Assembly (NCBI GenBank): GCA_028717525.1
Contig: JAQUNT010000077.1
Span: 1 to 8,338 of the forward strand
DNA from: Elusimicrobiota bacterium
GTDB taxonomy: Bacteria > Elusimicrobiota > Elusimicrobia > UBA1565 > UBA9628
DNA length: 8,338 nt
Direction of reading: 5' to 3'
Shown here piece after piece: positions 1 to 5,904 of the stretch. Both the position numbers and the translations under genes were made by a program. The notes beneath the pieces are model-generated. The model did no database searches and had not been told where the DNA came from. It worked only from the letters and a program-made list of their open reading frames with translations. Within the stretch, counting starts at the first letter, position 1. Every line of letters starts with the position of its first letter.

Positions 1-383
1 CTCGCACCTTGGACGCCAAGGCCCCGCCGGGAGAGCTCATCTACACCTGCGATTGGGACGAGACGCCGGAGCTGTTCTACTTCAACGACCAGCACCGCTA
101 CATCGTCATGATGGACCCGGTGTTCATGTACTACTGGGACCCGGAGCTCTGGCGCCTCTGGCACGGCACGGCCAACCTGTCCCTGCCCCCGGACGAGGTC
201 CACCGGGCCCTGCGCCAGCGCCTGAAGGTGCGCTATGGGCTGTGCTCCCAGCGGTCCGCGGCCTTCCGCGGCCTGGTGGGCCGCGACCGGCGCTACCGGA
301 TCCTCGACGAGGACGGCGCCGGCTTCGTATTCGAAGTGCTGGCGTCCTCCGCCGGCACGCGAGATGAGGACCCCCGACCATGA
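1..383 (+). CDS. C-terminal end of a probable membrane glycosyltransferase-like protein (5' partial)
   Basis: The reading frame is open from the left edge (first full codon at position 3) to TGA at 381-383, so the true start lies outside the window. About 127 residues are visible. They contain a segment running roughly ELIYTCDWDE, LFYFNDQHRYIVMMDP, FMYYWDPELW, dense in Tyr, Trp, Phe and Asp. From memory this resembles the soluble tail that follows the membrane helices of some bacterial GT-C or dolichol-phosphate-mannose-type transferases, where an aspartate-rich 'D-W-D-E ... LFYFND' pattern recurs. No membrane helix is visible in the retained part, so the family call is inference. The stop overlaps the next gene's start (ATGA), which points to cotranscription and coupled translation. 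A TTG at 9 is in frame but is only an internal codon if the gene continues upstream. Confidence 0.6.
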   Translation, partial: RTLDAKAPPGELIYTCDWDETPELFYFNDQHRYIVMMDPVFMYYWDPELWRLWHGTANLSLPPDEVHRALRQRLKVRYGLCSQRSAAFRGLVGRDRRYRILDEDGAGFVFEVLASSAGTRDEDPRP

Positions 384-1096
384 CCACAGCAGAACGCCTC
401 CGGAGCAGACTCCTGGCGCCCGCCCTCGTCGCGCTGATATCGCTCTGCGCCGCTTTGCCGGCGCGCGGCGCGGGCGAGCGGGAGACCATCGTCTTCCTGC
501 ACGGCATGGGGCGCACGCGCGTCTCCATGGCCATCCTCGCCATGCGCTTCCAGAGCGCCGGCTACCAGACCCTCAGCTTCCCCTACAGCCAGAAGGGCTC
601 CACGCTCGACGAGATCTCCACGGCCATGTCGGTCTTCCTCGCCAAGAAGGTGCGCACCGCCCACTATCACCTCGTCGGCCACTCCCTGGGCAACATCGTC
701 ATCCGCAGCGCCCTGCGCAGGAGCCTCAGGCCCGGGCTCGGGCGCATCGTGATGCTGGCGCCGCCCAACCGTCCGGCCCAGTTGGCCAGGCTCCTGCAAG
801 AGAACCGGCTCTATCGCTGGCTCTCCGGAGACAGCGGCCAGCAGATCGCCCAGGACGGGTTCTACAAGACCCTGCCCGTGCCGCCCGTGGAGTTCGGCGT
901 CATCGCCGGCGACAAGGGCCAGAAGCTGACTTTCGCGAAGCCCAACGACGGGGTCCTGGAGGTGGAAGCGACCAAGCTCCCGGGCATGAAGGATTTCGTC
1001 ATCGTGCATCATACCCATACCTGGCTCATGAACAGCAAGGACACCTTCGATCTCTGCCGGAGGTTCCTGGAGTCAGGCGCCTTCAGGGAACGGTGA
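380..1096 (+). CDS. Secreted alpha/beta-hydrolase (lipase/esterase-like), 238 aa
   Basis: The protein has an N-terminal signal-like segment (basic residues to about 10, hydrophobic 11-27, possible cleavage after ALPARG near residue 30), followed by an alpha/beta-hydrolase fold. Visible landmarks are the strand plus oxyanion motif TIVFLHGMG (36-44), the nucleophile elbow GHSLG with Ser102, a likely acid Asp190 in a PNDGVLEV segment, and a catalytic His probably at 213 in HHTHTWL. The triad therefore looks intact, as in small triacylglycerol lipase or PGAP1-like esterases. The substrate cannot be told from sequence. The start at 380 is supported by GAGGA at 366-370 with a 9-nt spacer and by the ATGA overlap with the preceding gene. 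The 3' end overlaps the convergent minus-strand gene by 14 bp. It probably acts outside the cytoplasmic membrane on lipid or ester substrates. Confidence 0.85.
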   Translation: MTTAERLRSRLLAPALVALISLCAALPARGAGERETIVFLHGMGRTRVSMAILAMRFQSAGYQTLSFPYSQKGSTLDEISTAMSVFLAKKVRTAHYHLVGHSLGNIVIRSALRRSLRPGLGRIVMLAPPNRPAQLARLLQENRLYRWLSGDSGQQIAQDGFYKTLPVPPVEFGVIAGDKGQKLTFAKPNDGVLEVEATKLPGMKDFVIVHHTHTWLMNSKDTFDLCRRFLESGAFRER

Positions 1097-1760
1097 GGCG
1101 GAAGGTCGCGAAGCGGTGCCGGGCCGCGTGCGCCCTCTCGTCCGCGTAGAACCTGAGCTCCACCTTGCCGTCGCTGCCCAAGGCCACGCTTTGGGCCAGG
1201 ATGGTCTTCACCGATTCTGACGCGTCGAAGAAGTTCTCGGCCTGGAAATCCGGCCTGGTCCAGGATATCCCTCGGATGCGGCGGTTCTCGGCCAGCTTCC
1301 CCGGGTAAAGGTCTTGGGCCCGGAATCTCCCGTCCGCGTACACGATGACGACGGGATGCGTGCCGAAATAGCTCGCCCCCGTCTCCCCCCAGGACGTGAC
1401 CAAAGCCAGGCCCTTGCCGTTTAAAGACGCCACCCGGCACTGCTCCAGGACCAGCTGGCGCGGATAGCCGGTGGACTCCGGAGCCTTCGGCGCGAAGCGG
1501 TAGAGCAAATCCGCCCCCGAGTCGCCGAGCTTGTAGACCGCCAGATAGGAGAGAGGCGCGCTCTGGCCCAGAAGGTCCTTGGCCGTAAAGCCCAGGACCA
1601 GGACCTTGCCGCCGCCGGGAAGCGCCGCGCTGGCGGCCAAGCTGATGTCGTAGACCTTGAGCAGCTGGTCCGGGAATGCGATGCGTTCAGGGCCCGGCTC
1701 CTGCGCATGGGCGCCCACGGCCAGAACCGCGGCGGCCAGCAGCCAGCTCATGCTCTTCAT
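1083..1760 (-). CDS. Secreted protein of unknown function, 225 aa, downstream of alaS
   Basis: I do not recognise this family. Residues 1-19 (MKSMSWLLAAAVLAVGAHA) form a clean Sec signal peptide with an AxA site before QEPGP, so the mature protein is probably periplasmic or secreted. There is no lipobox cysteine. The mature part is beta-rich in appearance, with alternating hydrophobic stretches such as KVLVLGF (52-58), YLAVYKL (72-78), KGLALVTSW (116-124) and HPVVIVYADG (135-144). This could be a small beta-sandwich or partial propeller. One cysteine (108) is present. The start at 1760 is preferred because a strong GGGAGGG site lies just upstream and the signal peptide begins there; an in-frame TTG 30 bp earlier would lie inside alaS. 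The gene follows alaS by 13 bp, so the two are likely cotranscribed. Confidence 0.8.
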   Translation of the reverse strand: MKSMSWLLAAAVLAVGAHAQEPGPERIAFPDQLLKVYDISLAASAALPGGGKVLVLGFTAKDLLGQSAPLSYLAVYKLGDSGADLLYRFAPKAPESTGYPRQLVLEQCRVASLNGKGLALVTSWGETGASYFGTHPVVIVYADGRFRAQDLYPGKLAENRRIRGISWTRPDFQAENFFDASESVKTILAQSVALGSDGKVELRFYADERAHAARHRFATFRLTVP

Positions 1761-1763
1761 GAT

Positions 1764-1770
1764 CCCTCCC
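1764..1770 (-). promoter_or_regulatory. Strong Shine-Dalgarno site for the 225-aa secreted protein
   Basis: On the minus strand GGGAGGG precedes the ATG at 1760 by three bases (GGAGG core by four). It lies wholly within the 13-bp gap after the alaS stop codon. It fixes the start at 1760 rather than at an upstream in-frame TTG, and contrasts with the lack of such a site before alaS itself. Confidence 0.7.
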
Positions 1771-1773
1771 GCC

Positions 1774-4404
1774 TTAGAACAGCCCCGCAAGGCTCTTGAC
1801 CAGGCCGTCCCAGTCCGCCTCGGGCAGGCCGCCCTGGGCGAAGTCCGCCCGTCCTCCGGCGGAGCCGCCGTGCGCGGCCGCGAACCTTTTGGCCAGGGAC
1901 CCCGCGTCGAAGCCCTTGCCGGCCAGGTCCGGCGTGGCCGCCAGCACGAATGAGATCTTGCCGGCGTGCGGCGCGGCCAGGAACACGGCCCCGGAGCCCA
2001 ACTCGGATTTTAGCTGGTCCGATATCCCGCGCAAGGACTTGGGATCCGCGCCGGGAAGCTGCTGCACGCAGAGCTTGATGCCCTTGGCCTCCAGCACCTT
2101 GCGCCCTTCGGTGGTTCCGGAGAGCTTCTTGGCCTTGGCGCCCGTGAGCAGATGCTCCAGGTGCTTGAGGTGCGCCCGCAGGGCCGCCTCCTCGCGCATC
2201 GCGCAGGGCTCGGCCTGGGCGCCCAGGGCGCGCAGCTCCTTGAGCAGGCCGTCCTGCTTGGCCACCAGACCGGCCAGCAGGGCCTTGTGCGCCTCCGCCT
2301 TCTTGACCACCCACTCGCTGGCCGCCGGCCCGGCCACCGCCTCGATGCGCCGGATGCCCGCGGCCACCGACGCCTCCTTCACGATCTTGAAGGCCTCGAT
2401 CTCCGAGGTGTTGGAAACGTGCGTGCCGCCGCAGAGCTCCAGGCTGAAGCGGTCGTGCGGCTCCTGCCAGCCCTGGGGGCCCACCAGCACGGCCCGCGCC
2501 TTGGTCCCGTAGTCCTCGCCCAGCAAGGTGATGGCGCCGTGCTCGCGCGCCTCGGCGGGAGGCATCTCCTTGGTCTCCACCGGAAGGGACTTGCGGATCT
2601 CCTCGTGCACGATGCCCTCGATGCGATGGATCTCTTCCGGGGTCACCGCCTTGGGGTGGGTGAAATCGAAGCGCAGGCGCTTGTCGTCCACGTAGGAGCC
2701 CGCTTGGCGGACCCCCGCGCCCAGGACCATGCGCAGGGCCTGGTTGAGCAGGTGTGTGCCCGTGTGGTGCGGGGCGATGCGCCGGCGGCGCGCGGCGTCC
2801 ACCTTGGCCACGACCTTCATCCCAGGCTCTAGTCTCTGCGCAACGCCCCTTAGAATGTGGATGACGGCGTTCCCGCGCTTCTGCGTGTCGATGACTTCCG
2901 CCAGGACCGTCTTCTGATCTTCGCTCAAGAGCAGTCCCGTGTCTCCGATCTGGCCGCCGCTCTCGGCGTAGAAGGGGGTCTGGGACAAGGTCAGACTTCC
3001 GCTGTCGCCGCGGATGATGTGGGAGAGGACGATCGCCGGAGATTCCAGCGTCTCATACCCGACGAATTTCGTTTCTTCAGCGGTATGCCCTTCCGTCAAG
3101 AAATCCTTCTCCCCGGAGCCTTTCCAGGAGGCGCGCGCCACCTCGGCCGCTTCTTCCTTGGCCTTGGCGAAGCCCTCCTCGTCGACCTTGAGGCCGCGCT
3201 GCAGGCAGATCTCTTTGGTCAGTTCCAGCGGGAAACCGAAGGTGTCGTAGAGCTTGAAGGCCTGCGCCCCGGGCAAGGTCCCGGAGGTATCCGCCAGGAT
3301 GGCCTTGAGCTCGCGCTCGCCCGCGGCCAAGGTCTCGATGAAGCGGCTCTCTTCCATCTTCAGGCCGCTGACGACCTGGGACTCGGCCGGCACGATGTCC
3401 GGATAGGTGCCCTTGAAGATCTCCAGCACCGCGGGCACCAGCTTGTGGAGGAACGGCTCCTGGCAGCCCAGCAGTTGCCCGTAGCGCACCGCGCGCCGGA
3501 TGAGCCGGCGCAGGACGTAGCCGCGCTCGACGTTCGAGGGGATGACGCCCTCGCTCATCAGCATGGTCGCGGCGCGCGCGTGGTCCGAGATCACGCGGAA
3601 GGCCAGAGCCGTCTCAGGCGAGCGCCCCGGCTCGACTCCCAGGATGCCCGCGGCTCTGTCCACGATGGGGGTGAAGAGGTCCGTGTCGAAGGGGGAGGCC
3701 TGGCCCTGCACCACGAAGGCCAGGCGTTCGAAGCCCATGCCCGTGTCTATATTCTTGCGCGGCAGGGGCTTGAGGCTGCCGTCGCCCTGCCGGTCGAACT
3801 GGGTGAAGACCAGGTTCCAGACCTCGATGTAGCGGTCGCAGTCGCAGCCCGGCGCGCAGGAGGGGCTGGAGCAGGCGAACTGGGGCCCCCGGTCGAAGTA
3901 GATCTCGGAGCAGGGTCCGCAGGGCCCGGTCGGGCCCATGGCCCAGAAGTTGGTGTCCTCGCCCAGTCGGCCCACCGGGTTCTTGAGGTCCAGCTTGGCC
4001 CAGAGCGCGGCCGCCTCCGCGTCGTCCTTGAAGACCGTGGGATGCAGGAGCTTCGCGTCGATGCTAAGGTCCTTGGTCAAGAGCTCCCAGGCCCAGGGGA
4101 TGGCCTCGGCCTTGAAGTAGTCGCCGAATGAGAAATTGCCCAGCATCTCGAAGAAGGTCAGGTGCCGCAAGGTCTGGCCCACCCGGTCGATGTCCGTGGT
4201 CCGGAAGCATTTCTGGCAGCTCGCGGCGCGGGACAGGTCCTTCTTAAGGCCCAGGAAGTACGGCTTGAAAGGGACCATGCCGGCCGAGTTGAACATCAAG
4301 GTCGGGTCGCCCTGCGGGATGAGGGGGGTGGAGGCGCAGACCGCATGGCCGCGGCTCTTGAAGAAATCGAGGTATTGCCGTCTGAGTCGCTCGCTGTTGG
4401 TCAT
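1774..4404 (-). CDS. alaS: Alanyl-tRNA synthetase, 876 aa, full length
   Basis: This cytoplasmic enzyme charges tRNA-Ala with alanine using ATP and clears mischarged Ser/Gly-tRNA-Ala. The length is typical for bacterial AlaRS. The class II catalytic core occupies about residues 1-250, with the motif 2 region around FRTTDIDRVG...LTFFEMLGNFSFGDYFK (67-98) and motif 3 in GYVLRRLIRRAVR (295-307). A cysteine-rich loop (C178, C183, C187, C189) precedes DRYIEVWNLVF, as in many bacterial homologues. The editing domain keeps the metal-binding HTGTH (H547, H551) and CGGTH (C658, H662) motifs, so proofreading should work. The C-terminal DHHA1-type domain ends with the expected GGRADFAQGG element (850-859). 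The start gives the canonical N-terminus (YLDFFKSRGH near 11-20). No Shine-Dalgarno sequence precedes it; a TATAAT box lies 11 bp upstream. The 225-aa secreted protein follows 13 bp downstream. Confidence 0.98.
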   Translation of the reverse strand: MTNSERLRRQYLDFFKSRGHAVCASTPLIPQGDPTLMFNSAGMVPFKPYFLGLKKDLSRAASCQKCFRTTDIDRVGQTLRHLTFFEMLGNFSFGDYFKAEAIPWAWELLTKDLSIDAKLLHPTVFKDDAEAAALWAKLDLKNPVGRLGEDTNFWAMGPTGPCGPCSEIYFDRGPQFACSSPSCAPGCDCDRYIEVWNLVFTQFDRQGDGSLKPLPRKNIDTGMGFERLAFVVQGQASPFDTDLFTPIVDRAAGILGVEPGRSPETALAFRVISDHARAATMLMSEGVIPSNVERGYVLRRLIRRAVRYGQLLGCQEPFLHKLVPAVLEIFKGTYPDIVPAESQVVSGLKMEESRFIETLAAGERELKAILADTSGTLPGAQAFKLYDTFGFPLELTKEICLQRGLKVDEEGFAKAKEEAAEVARASWKGSGEKDFLTEGHTAEETKFVGYETLESPAIVLSHIIRGDSGSLTLSQTPFYAESGGQIGDTGLLLSEDQKTVLAEVIDTQKRGNAVIHILRGVAQRLEPGMKVVAKVDAARRRRIAPHHTGTHLLNQALRMVLGAGVRQAGSYVDDKRLRFDFTHPKAVTPEEIHRIEGIVHEEIRKSLPVETKEMPPAEAREHGAITLLGEDYGTKARAVLVGPQGWQEPHDRFSLELCGGTHVSNTSEIEAFKIVKEASVAAGIRRIEAVAGPAASEWVVKKAEAHKALLAGLVAKQDGLLKELRALGAQAEPCAMREEAALRAHLKHLEHLLTGAKAKKLSGTTEGRKVLEAKGIKLCVQQLPGADPKSLRGISDQLKSELGSGAVFLAAPHAGKISFVLAATPDLAGKGFDAGSLAKRFAAAHGGSAGGRADFAQGGLPEADWDGLVKSLAGLF

Positions 4405-4415
4405 AGGAATGGTCG

Positions 4416-4421
4416 ATTATA
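4416..4421 (-). promoter_or_regulatory. Candidate -10 box (TATAAT) just upstream of alaS
   Basis: A perfect TATAAT on the minus strand ends 11 bases before the alaS ATG. With usual spacing, transcription would start near 4409, leaving a leader of only about five bases. No good -35 hexamer is found 16-19 bp further upstream (the bases there are C-rich), and there is no TGn extended -10. It may therefore be a weak or activator-dependent promoter, or a chance match. The lack of any ribosome binding site before alaS fits a nearly leaderless message. Confidence 0.5.
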
Positions 4422-4441
4422 CTAAAAGCCGTTGGACGCGA

Positions 4442-4463
4442 GGGAATTCCGGGGGAATTCCGG
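4442..4463. repeat. Tandem direct repeat, two copies of an 11-bp unit
   Basis: The unit GGGAATTCCGG occurs twice without a gap (4442-4452 and 4453-4463). Each unit contains the palindrome GAATTC. The second copy runs into the left arm of the neighbouring inverted repeat, so both probably belong to one element. The repeat lies between the 428-aa exported-protein gene and alaS. Confidence 0.85.
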
Positions 4464-4509
4464 GACACAATACTTAATTCCCGGAGAAAAGTATTGGGTC
4501 CCCGAATTC
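4455..4509. repeat. REP-like imperfect inverted repeat (21-bp arms, 13-bp loop)
   Basis: The left arm is 4455-4475 and the right arm 4489-4509; 19 of 21 positions pair, the exceptions being 4461/4503 and 4467/4497. The loop (4476-4488) again contains an AATTCCCGG word like the arms. The arms begin with GAATTC and contain CAATACTT, giving a strong hairpin on either strand. It sits in the gap before alaS and its right end covers two bases of the TGA stop (4508-4510) of the upstream minus-strand gene. There is no T-run after the hairpin on the minus strand, so it is not a classic intrinsic terminator, although it may hinder transcription or protect the 3' end. From memory the motif resembles dispersed palindromic elements mobilised by REP-associated (RAYT/Y1) transposases; no such transposase is in this window. 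Confidence 0.8.
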
Positions 4510-5794
4510 AGCGGGAGAGGAAGTCCGAACGGGGAACGCCGCCGGAGATGAGCCACTGCTGGAAGGCTTCCACGTACGAGGCGTCCGAGCCGCCCGGGAA
4601 GCCCCGGCCCCGGTTCTGGCGGTACACGTCGATGCGCCACTTCTCATCCTCGAAGCGCACGTAGAACAGGACGTTGGGCGTCTGCGGGTCCGGGTCGCGG
4701 CCCACGCTGGCCTCGGTGAGGGTGCGGCCGTAGAAGTCCGCGTAGACGAAGACCCCGTCGCGGGAGACCTCCTCGATGGACTTGCCCGAGCGGACCAGGA
4801 TGTTGCTGGCCACGTCGCGCATCAGATCGCCCTGCCGGTTCTTCGGGTAGCGCGCCAGGAACCGGTCGAAGCGATCCCGCGCCAGCACCGAGTCGAGGAT
4901 GCGGCCGGCCTGGTCCTTGGACGCGGCGCCGGCCAGCAGTCCGCCCAGGCCGCGCTTCTCCACCGCCTGCACCGCATGGGCGGGAGTCACGCCGTATTCC
5001 TTGGCCGCGGCCAGGATGGCGGGTCCCACGGCCTTGTACTTCGGTGCCAACGTCGCCACGGCCGCGGCTTCGGCCTGGAGTTTGGAAGCCAGTAGGACTT
5101 GGCGGACGGCTTGGCCGCGCGCAGAGCCCGAGTCGATGCCCCGCAGATCCAGGAAATCCTGCAGCAGGACCTCGGTCTCGGCCTGGGTCGGTACGCGGGA
5201 CCCCATGATACCCCGGATGTAGCGCCGCGCGGCCAGGACATCCGGGCTGGGGGTCTCCGCGGCGGTCTGGCCTGTGAGGCTCGCGGCCGTGGCCTTGGCG
5301 CGCTCGATGAGCGCCGGGCCGGGCGGGCCTCGCTCCTGCTCGGGTCCTTGGACCGGGCCGGCTTCGACATCCTCCCCGGGAGCCGAGAGCGCGGCCCCGG
5401 AGCCCTCAGGCGCCGCCTGCGACGCGGGGGTCAGAGCCTGCGTCTGCGAGGGCGCGGGGGAGACCAGCCCGGACTTGGGCAGAGCGGGAGGCTCCGTGAC
5501 TGCGGAGGCGGCCGGGGCGCCCTTTGCGGGGGTCAGGGGCAGGGGGGAGACCGAGGTCTTGGTCTGCTCCACCTTGGGCGAACCCACCGGAGCTCCGAAA
5601 GGAGCGAGAAGGCCGGGCGCGGTCATCCCGGAGTTCAACTGGACGCTTTGGCCGGCGCCTCCGGAGAGCGGGTTGCCGGTCGGCACGGCCGCGCTCTTCT
5701 CGATGACCGCGGTCTTGGCTTCCACAGCCCAGGCGGGGAGCCTGAGCGCGAAAAGCACAGCCAAGAGCTGGAGAATCCGCATTCCGGACATCAT
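4508..5794 (-). CDS. Exported Pro/Ala-rich protein of unknown function, 428 aa
   Basis: I do not recognise the family. The N-terminus is a Sec signal peptide (hydrophobic core about residues 7-19, likely cut after PAWA-type AWA near 23). Residues 25-165 are a low-complexity linker rich in Pro, Ala, Ser, Gly and Thr, probably disordered. The rest (about 183-428) looks folded: a helical part around RRYIRGIMGSR, EVLLQDFLDLRGID and AILAAAKEYGVTPAHAV, then a mixed part with DGVFVYADFYGRTL (346-359) and NVLFYVRFEDEKWRIDVYRQ (374-393), which look like beta-strands, and a last helix YVEAFQQWLISG. There are no cysteines and no enzyme motif that I can name. ATG codons at 5794, 5791 and 5782 all fit. 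The promoter at 5801-5829 would start RNA at about 5794, favouring the first ATG on a leaderless message. An upstream AGGG before 5791 is weak. The stop codon overlaps the palindromic element. Confidence 0.8.
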   Translation of the reverse strand: MMSGMRILQLLAVLFALRLPAWAVEAKTAVIEKSAAVPTGNPLSGGAGQSVQLNSGMTAPGLLAPFGAPVGSPKVEQTKTSVSPLPLTPAKGAPAASAVTEPPALPKSGLVSPAPSQTQALTPASQAAPEGSGAALSAPGEDVEAGPVQGPEQERGPPGPALIERAKATAASLTGQTAAETPSPDVLAARRYIRGIMGSRVPTQAETEVLLQDFLDLRGIDSGSARGQAVRQVLLASKLQAEAAAVATLAPKYKAVGPAILAAAKEYGVTPAHAVQAVEKRGLGGLLAGAASKDQAGRILDSVLARDRFDRFLARYPKNRQGDLMRDVASNILVRSGKSIEEVSRDGVFVYADFYGRTLTEASVGRDPDPQTPNVLFYVRFEDEKWRIDVYRQNRGRGFPGGSDASYVEAFQQWLISGGVPRSDFLSR

Positions 5795-5800
5795 GCCCTA

Positions 5801-5829
5801 AGTGTAGACCGCCGCTTTCCTCGTGTCAA
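5801..5829 (-). promoter_or_regulatory. Sigma70-type promoter for the 428-aa exported protein
   Basis: On the minus strand a perfect TTGACA (-35, 5824-5829) is followed by exactly 17 bp and TACACT (-10, 5801-5806; 4 of 6 consensus). The predicted start site is about 5794, the A of the first ATG of the gene. It lies back to back with the rightward promoter, with 21 bp between the two -35 boxes. Confidence 0.75.
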
Positions 5830-5850
5830 GGGGTGGGAATGGATTATTCA

Positions 5851-5879
5851 TTGACAGGAGGACGCGCTTCTGTTATAAC
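5851..5879 (+). promoter_or_regulatory. Sigma70-type promoter for the M23/bactofilin operon
   Basis: TTGACA (-35, 5851-5856), a 17-bp spacer, and TATAAC (-10, 5874-5879; 5 of 6 consensus) form a near-consensus promoter. The predicted start site is about 5886, 19 bases before the GTG at 5905. It lies inside the upstream in-frame extension of the peptidase gene, which argues against starts at 5833 or 5839. Confidence 0.8.
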
Positions 5880-5904
5880 ATCTGGCGTCAAATCGGCGAT
5901 TTCC

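Noticed and set aside
2857..4131. Long plus-strand open frame (424 codons) opposite alaS
   Set aside because: It is a shadow of the alaS coding strand, a common result of high GC with few stops. The translation is low-complexity Gly/Leu/Asp/Val-rich with no domain, and alaS is certain on the other strand.
4405..4507. T-box or other riboswitch controlling alaS
   Set aside because: The gap is only 103 bp and is mostly the palindromic element. No T-box-like conserved sequence or terminator/antiterminator pair is present, and the probable transcription start leaves almost no leader.
4455..4509. Rho-independent terminator for the 428-aa gene
   Set aside because: The hairpin is strong, but on the minus strand it is followed by a C/G-rich run and no T-tract, and on the plus strand there is no gene to end.
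4442..4509. CRISPR array
   Set aside because: There are only two adjacent 11-bp units and one palindrome, with no regular spacers and no cas genes.
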